A stretch of DNA of 64,000 nucleotides, from positions 372,001 to 436,000 of the forward strand of contig NZ_CP083608.1 in assembly GCF_020097135.1 (NCBI RefSeq), in the 5' to 3' direction. A model generated the notes under the pieces. It was not told the origin of the DNA, did no database searches, and saw only the letters and a program-made list of their open reading frames with translations. Below are positions 54,655-63,816 of this stretch, in pieces. The stretch comes from Macrococcus armenti. GTDB lineage: Bacteria > Bacillota > Bacilli > Staphylococcales > Staphylococcaceae. The position numbers were made by a program, and so were the translations under genes. Within the stretch, counting starts at the first letter, position 1; every line of letters starts with the position of its first letter.

Positions 54655-55968
54655 ATGTATTTCAAACAATTTTTTAATGAACAACTCGCGCAATATTCTT
54701 ATTTAGTCGGATGTCAAAAAACAGGAGAAGCAATCATTATCGATCCACTGCGTGACATTACTCCGTATATTGAAGCTGCAGAACAAGAAGGACTACGTAT
54801 TACACATGTAACTGAGACACATATTCATGCGGACTTTGCTTCAGGTATTAGAGAAGTGATTAACATGGGAGCACAAGGTTTTGTATCAGGACATGGTGGT
54901 AAAGATTGGACATATCAAGATATTAAAGCAGGTATTATTCATGAAGAAGACGTTATAAAAGTAGGGAATGTGAAACTTGAAGTGTTACACACTCCTGGGC
55001 ACACACCTGAAAGTATTAGTTTTCTCCTGTATGATAATGGAATGAACGTACCAATGGGACTATTTACAGGGGACTTTATCTTTGTTGGTGACGTAGGGCG
55101 ACCTGATTTGCTTGAAGAAGCAGCAGGTATTAAAAATACGACAGAAACAGGTGCGAAACAAATGTTTCAATCACTGAAAAAGGTGGATAAGCTTCCAGAC
55201 TTCATACAAATATGGCCGGGACATGGTGCAGGTAGTGCATGTGGTAAATCGTTAGGTGCAGTTCCCATGACGACACTTGGATATGAGCGTGCAAACAGCT
55301 GGGCATTCCAGATCAATGAAGAACAAGTATTCATTAAAGCATTAACTAGTGAACAACCTGAGCCACCGTATTATTTTGCTGAAATGAAGCGTATCAATCG
55401 TGATGGTGTAGCATTAATGCATCATAATATTGTAACACCGGTAGATGAAATTAAAGAACGTGCAATAGATATTCGACCTAAAGAAGTTTATGCAGAAAAT
55501 CTTTCTGATGGTATTAATATTCCTTACAACAAGAAATTTTTATCTTTTGCAGGTTGGTATTTAGATTATCAAAAACCATTGCAATTAGTTGGTGATTTTG
55601 AGACGGTACAAAAAGCAGCGCATGATTTAAAAATGATTGGTTTTGATAAAGTTACGACATATGTGGACACAGTAAATGGTAAATCATACAAAAAGATTGT
55701 TCCGGAATCATTTAAACAGTTAGATAGAGAGAAAATTAATATTCTAGACGTACGTACGAATAAAGAATGGAATGAAAGTCACTTTAAAGAGGCGGTACAT
55801 ATACACTTTGGAAAACTATTAAAGAAAAGCGTTCCATTTAATCAAAACGAAAAAATTTATGTACATTGCCAATCAGGTGTCAGAAGTGCTATAGCAATGA
55901 GTATTCTAGAACAGCAAGGATTTACGAATTTAATTAATATTAATGGTGGCTATCAAGCTATAAAATAA
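54655..55968 (+). CDS. cstB: Persulfide dioxygenase-rhodanese fusion CstB
   Basis: A 437-aa enzyme. The N-terminal metallo-beta-lactamase part (1-240) has the iron-site motif THIHADFASG (His56, His58, Asp60), HTPGHTPESI, FTGDFIFVGDVGRPDL and WPGHGAGSACG. After a rhodanese-like linker comes a rhodanese domain with Cys405 (HCQSGVRSA). It oxidises low-molecular-weight persulfides and makes thiosulfate, as in S. aureus CstB. Cys20 and Cys196 fall close to other cysteines studied in that enzyme. TAGGAGGGA precedes the ATG. Confidence 0.93.
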   Translation: MYFKQFFNEQLAQYSYLVGCQKTGEAIIIDPLRDITPYIEAAEQEGLRITHVTETHIHADFASGIREVINMGAQGFVSGHGGKDWTYQDIKAGIIHEEDVIKVGNVKLEVLHTPGHTPESISFLLYDNGMNVPMGLFTGDFIFVGDVGRPDLLEEAAGIKNTTETGAKQMFQSLKKVDKLPDFIQIWPGHGAGSACGKSLGAVPMTTLGYERANSWAFQINEEQVFIKALTSEQPEPPYYFAEMKRINRDGVALMHHNIVTPVDEIKERAIDIRPKEVYAENLSDGINIPYNKKFLSFAGWYLDYQKPLQLVGDFETVQKAAHDLKMIGFDKVTTYVDTVNGKSYKKIVPESFKQLDREKINILDVRTNKEWNESHFKEAVHIHFGKLLKKSVPFNQNEKIYVHCQSGVRSAIAMSILEQQGFTNLININGGYQAIK

Positions 55969-55973
55969 AACAC

Positions 55974-56010
55974 AGACGCTTATACGAAGTTATTCGTATA
56001 AGCGCTTTTA
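55974..56010. terminator. Bidirectional terminator after cstB
   Basis: gcttatacgaa / ttcgtataagc stem with a four-base loop and TTTTA after it, between convergent cstB and pcp. Confidence 0.85.
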
Positions 56011-56643
56011 ATGTATAGTCCCGGTATTCAGCGTTATATCTTCTTGATGCGTCAGTGCTGCCTGGATTGCAGTGTAAAGTGCTTCAGTCATTGTTTCTAT
56101 CGGCATTGATGGTTTGTCTTTCGTTTGCTCTGGAGCATATGGTACGTGAATAAAACCACCTCGCATAGAAGGGAACTCTTTAGTGATTGTATGCAGCAAT
56201 TGATACATCACTTCGTTGCAGACAAATGTGCCAGCACTGTATGAAATTTCTGCTTGTATATCTTTATCCTGAATCGCTTTTACCATCGCTTTAACGGGTA
56301 AGTTAGAGAAATATGCATTATCACCTGTGACGATGACATTCTCATCTTGCGGTTGATTTCCTTCATTATCCGGAATTCGTGCTTCAATTATGTTAATCGC
56401 AACTTGTTCAATGGATATTGCACTTCTACCACCTGCCTGACCTACGCATATAATGATATCAGGTAAGTTTTTCATTATTGCATCTCTTATTAGTGCTGCA
56501 CCTTTATAAAAGACGGTCGGGATTTGCATTTTAATGATCTGTGCTCCGTCGATTGTTTCAGGTAAAGCATTCACTGCTTCATATGATGGATTAATTTTTG
56601 CACCATCAAATGGTTCAAAGCCTGTTATTAATACTCTTTTCAA
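56008..56643 (-). CDS. pcp: Pyrrolidone-carboxylate peptidase
   Basis: A 211-aa C15-family cysteine peptidase removing N-terminal pyroglutamate from peptides. Start ITGFEPFDGAKINPS; catalytic Glu in GGRSAISIEQVAIN, Cys in GTFVCNEVMYQLL and His in FIHVPYAPEQ are all present. The start codon is TTG, with AAAGGAGGA eight bases ahead. Confidence 0.95.
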   Translation of the reverse strand: MKRVLITGFEPFDGAKINPSYEAVNALPETIDGAQIIKMQIPTVFYKGAALIRDAIMKNLPDIIICVGQAGGRSAISIEQVAINIIEARIPDNEGNQPQDENVIVTGDNAYFSNLPVKAMVKAIQDKDIQAEISYSAGTFVCNEVMYQLLHTITKEFPSMRGGFIHVPYAPEQTKDKPSMPIETMTEALYTAIQAALTHQEDITLNTGTIH

Positions 56644-56662
56644 TGCAACTTCCTCCTTTTAA

Positions 56663-57088
56663 TTAAACAAAATGATTACGATTTATAATTACTCTATGTT
56701 GATCGCATTCTGAAAATGTAATTTCTTCAAGCGAAACGTTTTCTGGCAGAATATTATTGAAAGATGTCCATATATAGTAGCAGAGATTCTCTGCAGTCGG
56801 ATTAATATTCGGTAACGCTAAATTGATGATATTAGAGTTAAGCGTTTCAGATAAATGATTATCATATAAATTCCGAATATAAAAAAAGTCAACAGCAATA
56901 CCGTTTTCATTGACTTTCGAGGAGATGGTGATTGTGAATTTGTACAAATGTTCAATTAAATATTTATATAACGTATCTGAAAAAAATATTCTGCTACTTG
57001 TTTTGAAGGAAAAGTCGAGTTGTAAATATATTAATTCATGATAGTAAGGATTTGAAGTATTCTTTACATTATTCAATATATTCTGCAT
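56663..57088 (-). CDS. QueD/6-pyruvoyl-tetrahydropterin synthase-like protein
   Basis: A 141-aa protein. The C-terminal half fits the PTPS/QueD fold: AVDFFYIRNLYDNHL, then INPTAENLCYYIW and EEITFSECDQHRV. In the N-terminal half the zinc-site histidines are weak: the usual FSAAH and HGH motifs are replaced by SFKTSSRIFF and EHLYKF. It may have lost the pterin chemistry or act on another compound. GGAGAG precedes the ATG. It lies 20 bases upstream of pcp and may share its transcript. Confidence 0.65.
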   Translation of the reverse strand: MQNILNNVKNTSNPYYHELIYLQLDFSFKTSSRIFFSDTLYKYLIEHLYKFTITISSKVNENGIAVDFFYIRNLYDNHLSETLNSNIINLALPNINPTAENLCYYIWTSFNNILPENVSLEEITFSECDQHRVIINRNHFV

Positions 57089-57150
57089 AAAATTCTCTCC
57101 TATATATTAATGATAAAATTACATATTTAAAACTTAATACGTGAGGATGG

Positions 57151-57540
57151 ATGATGATGAAATTTGTTAAAGTAACATTAGTAAGCGCGTTATTGTTCAC
57201 AAGTTGTGCTACATTTGAGCCGAATCAAACAGAGGCGGCTACAGTGTCACAATTCAGGTAGAGCGGTAAGTCATTACCAGTTAAATATGGAAATTTTAAA
57301 ACTCATAAACAAAGAAAGACGCGTATATGGTATTGCATCGTTACGATATAATAATAACAATTATATCTCTCAAGGTACAAATTTGCTTGCAAATGAGATT
57401 AGAAGATACTTTGCGCACTACCGTCCAATAGAAGATTGTTATTATTGTACTATTATATTGTATCCGGTTACATTTTTTTATATTAAATGCTTTACTACGA
57501 TTACAAATGACAAAAAAAGGTCTATAATAGAAGTAATGGA
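57151..57540 (+). pseudogene. CAP-domain secreted protein, frameshifted
   Basis: A signal peptide frame (57151-57261: KFVKVTLVSALLFTSCATF, then EPNQTEAATVSQFR) ends at TAG. In another frame, EILKLINKERRVYGIASLRY and LLANEIRRYFAHYRP follow, which is the start of a CAP/SCP domain as in staphylococcal secreted CAP proteins. The rest of the domain is missing. GAGGATGG precedes the ATG cluster. At least one frameshift and a truncation are needed to explain it. Confidence 0.65.
57501..57528 (+). promoter_or_regulatory. Probable mqo promoter
   Basis: TTACAA (57501-57506), 16-base spacer, TATAAT (57523-57528), 40 bases before the mqo start and at the end of the CAP pseudogene. Confidence 0.6.
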
Positions 57541-57567
57541 GTTCAAAAATATTGGGGGCAGGAATGA

Positions 57568-59058
57568 ATGAAGCGTAAATTTAAAGAAACAGATGTAATT
57601 TTAATTGGTGGCGGAATTATGAGTGCAACACTAGGTGTGTTGTTAAAGGAACTTGATCCGTCAATTAACATTAAAGTTTTTGAAAAATTAGAAGCTGCAG
57701 GTCTTGAAAGCTCGAATGTATGGAATAATGCAGGAACTGGGCATTCTGCTTTATGTGAATTAAACTACACGAACGAAGATGCAGATGGCAATATCGATAT
57801 TACAAAAGCAAGTGGTGTAAATGAGCAGTTCCAACTATCGAAACAGTTATGGGCATATCTTGTAGACCAAGGTAAGCTAAAGCATCCTGAAGGATTTATT
57901 ATGCCTGTACCACATTTAAGTTTCGTTGAAGGTGAACAAAATGTTGACTTCTTAAAACGTCGTTTAAAAGCGTTCGAAGGGAATCCATTATTTGAAGGAA
58001 TGGAGCTAACAGAAGACCATGATAAGATGCGTGAATGGGTACCATTAATGATGAAAGGTCGTAATCCCGATGAAAAGATTGCGATTACACGTATGGAAGC
58101 AGGGACTGATGTTAACTTCGGTGCGTTAACGAATGACTTGTTTGATATTATGACTTCTTATGAAGGTGCAGTGATTCATTATAACCATGCCGTAAAAGAT
58201 ATTAAACGTAATGAAAACGGTACATGGGATGTAAAAGTCTATGATGAAAAAGCAAAGAAATCTGAAATCCATAGTGCGAAGTTCGTGTTTATCGGAGCAG
58301 GTGGATATTCGTTACCATTATTACAGAAGACGAAGATTCCAGAGGCAAAAGGTGTCGGTGGCTTCCCAGTAAGCGGATTATTCTTAGTATGTAAAAAGCC
58401 TGAAATTGTGGAACAGCATTTAGCGAAAGTATATGGAAAAGCGAAAGTTGGCGCTCCTCCGATGTCAGTACCACATTTAGATACGCGTTATATTGATGGT
58501 GAGCGTGCATTATTATTCGGACCATATGCAGGTTTCTCACCAAAGTTCTTAAAAACAGGTCGATATACGGATTTAATCGAATCTGTAACACCAGGTAACA
58601 TCGCAAATATGTTATCAGCTGGTGCGAAAGAAATGAAATTAACACAATACTTAATTTCACAAGTAATGCAGAATCACGAAGCACGTATGGAAGAATTACG
58701 TGAATTCGTTCCGAATGCTAAATCAGAAGATTGGGAAATTGTCGTTGCAGGACAACGTGTACAAGTGATTAAAGAAACTGAAGCAGGCGGAAAAGGTACG
58801 CTTCAGTTCGGTACAGAAGTGATTACAAGTAAAGATGGTAGTATCGCAGCGTTACTGGGGGCTTCACCTGGTGCATCAACAGCAGTTCACGTTATGTTAC
58901 GTGTTATTAATGAATGTTTCGGGAATCGTATGACAGAATTTGAACCGAAAATTAAAGAAATGATTCCTTCATACGGTAAGAAATTAGCAGAGCATCCAGA
59001 ATTATTTGAAGAAATTAATAAACAGACAGCACGTGCACTTGGCTTAAAAGAAAAGTAA
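57568..59058 (+). CDS. mqo: Malate:quinone oxidoreductase
   Basis: A 496-aa membrane-associated FAD enzyme that oxidises malate to oxaloacetate and passes electrons to menaquinone. FAD motif [19 protein letters not shown] at the N-terminus, [20 protein letters not shown], and the C-terminal [16 protein letters not shown] are typical. Full family length. GGGGGCAGGAATGA precedes the ATG. Confidence 0.95.
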   Translation: MKRKFKETDVILIGGGIMSATLGVLLKELDPSINIKVFEKLEAAGLESSNVWNNAGTGHSALCELNYTNEDADGNIDITKASGVNEQFQLSKQLWAYLVDQGKLKHPEGFIMPVPHLSFVEGEQNVDFLKRRLKAFEGNPLFEGMELTEDHDKMREWVPLMMKGRNPDEKIAITRMEAGTDVNFGALTNDLFDIMTSYEGAVIHYNHAVKDIKRNENGTWDVKVYDEKAKKSEIHSAKFVFIGAGGYSLPLLQKTKIPEAKGVGGFPVSGLFLVCKKPEIVEQHLAKVYGKAKVGAPPMSVPHLDTRYIDGERALLFGPYAGFSPKFLKTGRYTDLIESVTPGNIANMLSAGAKEMKLTQYLISQVMQNHEARMEELREFVPNAKSEDWEIVVAGQRVQVIKETEAGGKGTLQFGTEVITSKDGSIAALLGASPGASTAVHVMLRVINECFGNRMTEFEPKIKEMIPSYGKKLAEHPELFEEINKQTARALGLKEK

Positions 59059-59063
59059 TTACT

Positions 59064-59097
59064 AAAAACAGAAGAACAAAATGTTCTTCTGTTTTTA
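59064..59097 (+). terminator. Terminator after mqo
   Basis: aaaacagaagaac / gttcttctgtttt stem and a T run. Confidence 0.9.
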
Positions 59098-59123
59098 TAT
59101 GAGTTGGGAGATAGTTTTTCATC

Positions 59124-60062
59124 ATGCTTGATAAAATGAATGGTGTTATACAAAAATATATTGCATTTTTAACGATCAGTAGTTTAATTCTCGGTATTAT
59201 ATTTGATGATTTTGGAAAACAGTTTCTATTATTTGTACCTTATTTATTTGCCTTTATGACATTTGCAAGTAGTATTCGCATGAAATTCAGCGATTTGAAT
59301 GTATTTTATAAAGCGCCTCGTGCCATATTATTCTGTTTGTTAATACTGCATATTATAATGCCGATTATTAGTTACGTTATTGCGCAATTCGTATTCGATG
59401 ATCCGTTACTCATTATCGGATTTGTCATGCTGATGTCTGTACCGACCGGTGTCACAAGTATTATTTGGATCAATGTTGGTAGAGGTGATATACCATTAGG
59501 ACTTGCTGTCGTCATGCTTGATACGATGCTAGCACCGATTATTATTCCGACAACACTCCACTTCGTTGCGATGAAGTCTGTAGAAATTGATACGAGTAGT
59601 TTAATTATCGATTTAATCATGATGATTGTCGTCCCGACGATTATTGCAATAATTTTAAATGAAATTAGTAAAGGAAAAATACCTGATATTATTGGCACAA
59701 GGCTTAGTCCGTTTAGCAAACTTGCATTATTCTGTATTATATTTGTAAATGGTGGAGCGATTTCGCCATATATGAAAAAGTTTTCGTGGGAATTATTCAT
59801 CATTATACTTGTTGTTTTCGTAGTCGTTGTAAGTGGTTATATAGTGAGTGTTGCATTGAGTCATTTTATGGAACATAGCTATGCGAGACATGTGAGCATT
59901 ACATTTTTATGTGGAATGCGTAACATCTCTACAGGCGTCATTGTCGCAACAACATATTTCCCGGCAAAAGTTGCGATGCCTGTTGCTTTCGGGATGCTCT
60001 TTCAGCAATTATTAGCAAGTATCGTAAGTCAGCAATTGGAACGATACAGACCACAAAATTGA
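59124..60062 (+). CDS. Bile acid:sodium symporter-family protein
   Basis: A 312-aa membrane protein with about nine or ten helices. Family blocks are IGFVMLMSVPTGVTSIIW and CGMRNISTGVIVATTYFPA, the latter with the conserved helix-break region. Members move organic anions with sodium; the substrate here is unknown and bile acids are not implied. The stop codon lies within the terminator hairpin. Confidence 0.85.
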   Translation: MLDKMNGVIQKYIAFLTISSLILGIIFDDFGKQFLLFVPYLFAFMTFASSIRMKFSDLNVFYKAPRAILFCLLILHIIMPIISYVIAQFVFDDPLLIIGFVMLMSVPTGVTSIIWINVGRGDIPLGLAVVMLDTMLAPIIIPTTLHFVAMKSVEIDTSSLIIDLIMMIVVPTIIAIILNEISKGKIPDIIGTRLSPFSKLALFCIIFVNGGAISPYMKKFSWELFIIILVVFVVVVSGYIVSVALSHFMEHSYARHVSITFLCGMRNISTGVIVATTYFPAKVAMPVAFGMLFQQLLASIVSQQLERYRPQN

Positions 60063-60088
60063 CACAAAAAATGTGTCAATTTTATTTA
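60055..60088 (+). terminator. Terminator
   Basis: 12-bp stem aaaattgacaca / tgtgtcaatttt with an A5 loop, overlapping the symporter stop. Confidence 0.88.
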
Positions 60089-60113
60089 TTTTCTTTTATG
60101 CGAATATATTCAC

Positions 60114-60415
60114 ATGATAAAATCGAGTTTAAAAGAAGTTGGCGGTGCACGTGCATCAGTTGTAACAGCAGCAAGTAAAGTTGTCTGTGTCGGCTTACCA
60201 CCAGAAACAATGGATTTATCAATCGTTAAAACTGTTCTGGATGGTATTGAAGTAGTAGGCTTTTTAGTTGGAACACGTGAAGACTTACGTGAAGCATTCC
60301 AGTTTGGTGCAGAAGGTAAAGTAGTACCGATTGTTGAAACGCGTTGCTTACATGAAGTGAATGATGTGTTTAAAGAGATGCATGAAGGGAAAATTCAAGG
60401 TCGAATGGTAATCCG
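60114..60415 (+). pseudogene. Zinc alcohol dehydrogenase (AdhA/AdhP type), C-terminal remnant
   Basis: The frame reads [14 protein letters not shown], then jumps to [41 protein letters not shown] and [11 protein letters not shown]. These are C-terminal blocks of the zinc alcohol dehydrogenases of this group. The zinc-binding N-terminal half is absent, and about 14 residues between AASK and VVCVG (normally FDQAY...RGG) are deleted. After RMVI the frame leaves homology. The neighbouring aldA would act on the aldehyde product of such an enzyme. Confidence 0.85.
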
Positions 60416-60458
60416 ATATGCATATACAATAAAATTAAATTTTGGCGTGATATTTTTC

Positions 60459-60488
60459 AAAAATTGCAGGAATTCCTGCAATTTTTTT
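60459..60488 (+). terminator. Terminator after the adh remnant
   Basis: 12-bp stem aaaaattgcagg / cctgcaattttt with an AATT loop and TT after it. Confidence 0.85.
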
Positions 60489-60588
60489 AGTTTTCGGCTG
60501 AAATTTTTTAAAAACTGCATTTTTCGTTGATAGACGTGCGTTTGCGCATAAAAAAATTACGCATTATATTGAAGTTGAGGTGATCATT

Positions 60589-61500
60589 TTGATAAAAAAA
60601 GTCCATGAACCAACTTCTATTAATGCGTATTTATATGAACTTGAACACAGAATTCATATGGAGCAGGAAGATTATCTTAAATTTGTGAAGTACAAAAAAG
60701 GATACGAAGGAGAACTAAAATTCTTTGAAATGATTGAACAATTAGATGGAGATTTTGTTGTTTTATGGGATATAAATTTTGTAAGGCCGGTACGCGTGCA
60801 ATATGATTTCATAATTATTACATCGAAAAATATACTTCACTTTGATATTAAAAATTATAGTGGCAACTACCGATATCAGAATAACCGTTTGATCAGTGAA
60901 CACGGCAAAACAGATAAAGATATATTCATACAATTGGATAATGCGAATGCATATTTAAATCAGTTGATTGCAAAGTATGAAATGCCTCAAAATCTCATCA
61001 GTAAAATTATTTTTATTAATGAAGATTTAAATTTAACAGGATTTAACGGTAAAGACTGTGTGATGTTCGCACATGAACTTAATGCGGTATTTAATTATTT
61101 GAAAACATGTAAAGGTATCACACAACAAATGAAAAATTTTGCTGATGCGCTTATACAGATGCATGATAATGAAGGAATTGAAAAACGCATTTATTATTAT
61201 AATATCGACGAAATGAAACTTGGCCTACGATGTCCTAAATGCAGAAAAATTGAAATGCGGAGGGTTCCTGAAAAACAATATTTACAATGTAGTTGTGGGT
61301 ACAAAATTTCAAATCATGATGCAATCCTCGCTGCATATGAAACATTAAGGTTATTAGGAATGAAACAAATTCAAAGGAAAGATATTGTAGCTTTTACAGG
61401 AATATCAGTTCGAACAGTAGCGCGATATGCGAATAAACTATTTAATAAAAAATCTAAGCATAGGGGGACGTATTATGAGAAAGATGAATTAGAACTATAA
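60589..61500 (+). CDS. NERD-domain nuclease-related protein
   Basis: A 303-aa protein. Residues about 30-140 form a NERD domain (KGYEGELKFFEMI; VQYDFIIITSKNILHFDIKNYSG), a PD-(D/E)XK-like fold found in many Firmicutes. A zinc ribbon follows (CPKC...CSCG near 210-235), then a helix-turn-helix-like end (RKDIVAFTGISVRTVARYANKL). Start chosen: TTG at 60589 with GAGGTGAT upstream. Role in DNA or RNA processing is presumed, not shown. It ends just before the 62-bp repeat array. Confidence 0.82.
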   Translation: MIKKVHEPTSINAYLYELEHRIHMEQEDYLKFVKYKKGYEGELKFFEMIEQLDGDFVVLWDINFVRPVRVQYDFIIITSKNILHFDIKNYSGNYRYQNNRLISEHGKTDKDIFIQLDNANAYLNQLIAKYEMPQNLISKIIFINEDLNLTGFNGKDCVMFAHELNAVFNYLKTCKGITQQMKNFADALIQMHDNEGIEKRIYYYNIDEMKLGLRCPKCRKIEMRRVPEKQYLQCSCGYKISNHDAILAAYETLRLLGMKQIQRKDIVAFTGISVRTVARYANKLFNKKSKHRGTYYEKDELEL

Positions 61501-61504
61501 AATC

Positions 61505-61860
61505 TGAAACGGTAGAAGGAGGCACGTAAATAAAAAACACGTGCCACATTGGCCACGAGAACCTCTTGAAACGGTAGAAAGTGGCACGTAAATAAAAAAC
61601 ACGTGCCACATTGGCCACGAGAACCTCCTGAAACGGTAGAAAGTGGCACGTAAATAAAAAACACGTGCCACATTGGCCACGAGAACCTCTTGAAACGGTA
61701 GAAAGTGGCACGTAAATAAAAAGCACGTGCCACATTGGCCACGAGAACCTCTTGAAACGGTGGAAGGTGGCACGTAAATAAAAAACACGAGCCACTTTGG
61801 ACATGGGAACTCTCTGAAACAGTGGGAGGTGGCACGTAAATAAAAAACACGTGCCACATT
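61505..61860. repeat. 62-bp tandem repeat array with hairpin units
   Basis: Six units start at 61505, 61567, 61629, 61691, 61753 and 61815, each opening with tgaaac; the last is cut at about 46 bases. Inside most units is an inverted repeat gtggcacgt / acgtgccac around an 11-base A-rich loop. Copies 2-4 are nearly identical; copies 1, 5 and 6 have diverged, and copy 5 breaks one stem arm (acgagccac). 62 is not a multiple of three, and all minus-strand frames stay open, so the long frames there are artefacts. No CRISPR-like spacers. Confidence 0.93.
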
Positions 61861-61894
61861 GAGAGTTCATCGTTAATCCGATATAGACGCAAAC

Positions 61895-61930
61895 CAAAAA
61901 AATCATCCCATCCAATTTGGATGGGATGTG
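61895..61930 (-). terminator. aldA terminator
   Basis: 10-bp stem catcccatcc / ggatgggatg with a five-base loop; on the minus strand it is followed by ATTTTTTT. Confidence 0.9.
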
Positions 61931-61944
61931 CTTACTTATTTATA

Positions 61945-63423
61945 TTATTGGTAGATTCCTTTTGCTTTGTCAGAGTAATCGATGTAAATACATTTCACTT
62001 GCTGATAGTGACGTAATGTTTCTTTATAAGTTTCACGTCCGATACCTGATTTCTTATAGCCACCGAATGGTGAACCTGCTGGAATCTGATTGTATGTGTT
62101 AATCCAGATGCGGCCAGTGTCAATTGCATTCGCAACTTGTAATGCATCGTTAATATTTGCAGTGAAGATTCCACCAGCTAAGCCGTATTCTGAGTCATTA
62201 GCTTTCTCGATAACTTCTTCTTTCGTTTTAAACTTAGATACTAATACAACAGGTCCAAAGATTTCTTCCTGTACTAAACGAGATTTGTTGTCTTCGAACT
62301 CAATAATTGTTGGTGGGAAGAAGAAACCTTTATCACGTCCGTTATCCATTAAACGTTTACCACCAGTAACAATATTCAAACCTTCTTGTTTTGCGATTTC
62401 CATATATTCTTCGATTTTATCGATTTGAGCCTGACCTGTTTGTGAACCGTAATGGTTGTTCTCATCCATTGGATCGCCTACGTTTACTTTTTCAAATGCT
62501 GCTTTTAATTTACTAATAAATTCATCATAAATGCCTTCTTGTACATATAGACGGCTTCCGGCAGAACATACTTCACCCTGGTTAAATAAAATACCAAGTT
62601 GCGCACCTTCAACAGCTTGATCAAGGTTAGCATCATCAAAAATAATGTTTGCGCTTTTTCCACCTAGTTCTAGTGTAGCAGGTACGATACGTTTTGCTGC
62701 TGCTTCTGCAACGCTGTACCCAACTTCTGTTGAACCTGTAAATGAAACTTTCGCAACATCTTCATGATTGAAAATTGCATTACCAGATTCTGATCCCTTA
62801 CCTGTAACGACGTTTAATACACCTTTAGGTAATACATCCTGTATAATTTCTGCTAATTTAAGTAATGATAAAGGTGTAGATGAAGATGGTTGAATTACAA
62901 CTGCGTTTCCTGCAGCAAGTGCTGGCGCGAGTTTCCATGCTGCAAGAAGCATTGGGAAGTTCCATGCGACAACAGCACCGACTACTCCGATAGGTTCGTG
63001 CTTAATCACACTGATAACATTTGCATCAACTTCTTTATTCGTTCCTTCATCTGCTAAAATAACACCAGCGAAATATCTGAAATGCTCAGCTGCAAATGGC
63101 AAGTCAATATTAAATGACTCACGAATTGCTTTACCACTGTTTAATGATTCAATTTTCGCAAGCTCTTCACGATGTTCATCCATTTTATCTGCAATTTTGT
63201 TTAAAATCTTTGCGCGTTCTGTATGCGAAGTATGACGCCAAGTTTTAAATGCCTCTTTCGCTGATTGAACAGCATCATCAACATCTGCTGCTGTACCTTT
63301 TGCGATTTTAGCTAATACTTCGCCTGTAGCAGGATTCGTAACATCAAGCGTTTCCCCTGATGCACTGTCTTTAAATTCACCATTAATAAATAAACCATAC
63401 TGTTCTTTTAATAAGTTACTCAT
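61945..63423 (-). CDS. aldA: Aldehyde dehydrogenase AldA
   Basis: A 492-aa NAD-dependent aldehyde dehydrogenase, close in pattern to S. aureus AldA. The NAD site [22 protein letters not shown], the catalytic Glu in [10 protein letters not shown] and Cys286 in [11 protein letters not shown] are intact. It likely oxidises acetaldehyde or similar aldehydes to acids. AGGAGGAC precedes the ATG. An alcohol dehydrogenase remnant lies nearby on the other strand. Confidence 0.93.
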   Translation of the reverse strand: MSNLLKEQYGLFINGEFKDSASGETLDVTNPATGEVLAKIAKGTAADVDDAVQSAKEAFKTWRHTSHTERAKILNKIADKMDEHREELAKIESLNSGKAIRESFNIDLPFAAEHFRYFAGVILADEGTNKEVDANVISVIKHEPIGVVGAVVAWNFPMLLAAWKLAPALAAGNAVVIQPSSSTPLSLLKLAEIIQDVLPKGVLNVVTGKGSESGNAIFNHEDVAKVSFTGSTEVGYSVAEAAAKRIVPATLELGGKSANIIFDDANLDQAVEGAQLGILFNQGEVCSAGSRLYVQEGIYDEFISKLKAAFEKVNVGDPMDENNHYGSQTGQAQIDKIEEYMEIAKQEGLNIVTGGKRLMDNGRDKGFFFPPTIIEFEDNKSRLVQEEIFGPVVLVSKFKTKEEVIEKANDSEYGLAGGIFTANINDALQVANAIDTGRIWINTYNQIPAGSPFGGYKKSGIGRETYKETLRHYQQVKCIYIDYSDKAKGIYQ

Positions 63424-63460
63424 GATTGTCCTCCTAATAGTAAAATTTCTTGCTACCCGA

Positions 63461-63490
63461 ATTGTACAACTGTCTTCTATAAAAGTGCAA
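63461..63490 (-). promoter_or_regulatory. Probable aldA promoter
   Basis: On the minus strand, TTGCAC (63490-63485), an 18-base spacer and TACAAT (63466-63461), about 40 bases ahead of the start codon. Confidence 0.55.
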
Positions 63491-63679
63491 TAGAGTTGCC
63501 CTATTTAATTTCAGAAAATTTAGTTAAATGGTTGTAGATTGTTGAATAGTATTCGTTTTGTAATATATTTGGATAATGCTTACAGTTGAAAGGTGAGGTA
63601 TCTTAAGAAATTCACTGATATAACAACGTTTATTGAAAAGATGCTTTTGTTACAGACGTATACAAAATATATCACTTAA
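63491..63679. other. Intergenic region between aldA and the last gene
   Basis: Part of a 393-base gap. AT-rich; no gene or repeat seen apart from the flanking regulatory sites. Confidence 0.4.
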
Positions 63680-63696
63680 GTAACAAATTATTAACA
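63680..63696 (-). promoter_or_regulatory. WalR-type box
   Basis: On the minus strand the sequence is TGTTAA-N5-TGTTAC, which fits the WalR (YycF) consensus TGTWAH-N5-TGTWAH at all positions. It lies about 120 bases before the start of a secreted cell-wall-type protein, the kind of gene WalR controls. Confidence 0.65.
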
Positions 63697-63816
63697 ATAC
63701 CCCAAATGATGTTTAAACATGCTATAGTAATTTCAGTGCTAAACGAGGCACACAATTAACCAAATAAAATATATAACTTTAATATAATCATTAAAATTAC
63801 CGGAGGAATTTATATT

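Noticed and set aside
61505..61860. CRISPR array
   Set aside because: The unit is uniform over its whole 62 bp, with no unique spacers, and no cas genes are in the window.
61454..61915. Three long overlapping minus-strand reading frames across the repeat array
   Set aside because: They exist because a 62-bp repeat without stop codons cycles through all three frames. The translations repeat WHVFFIYVP-like words and have no ribosome sites.
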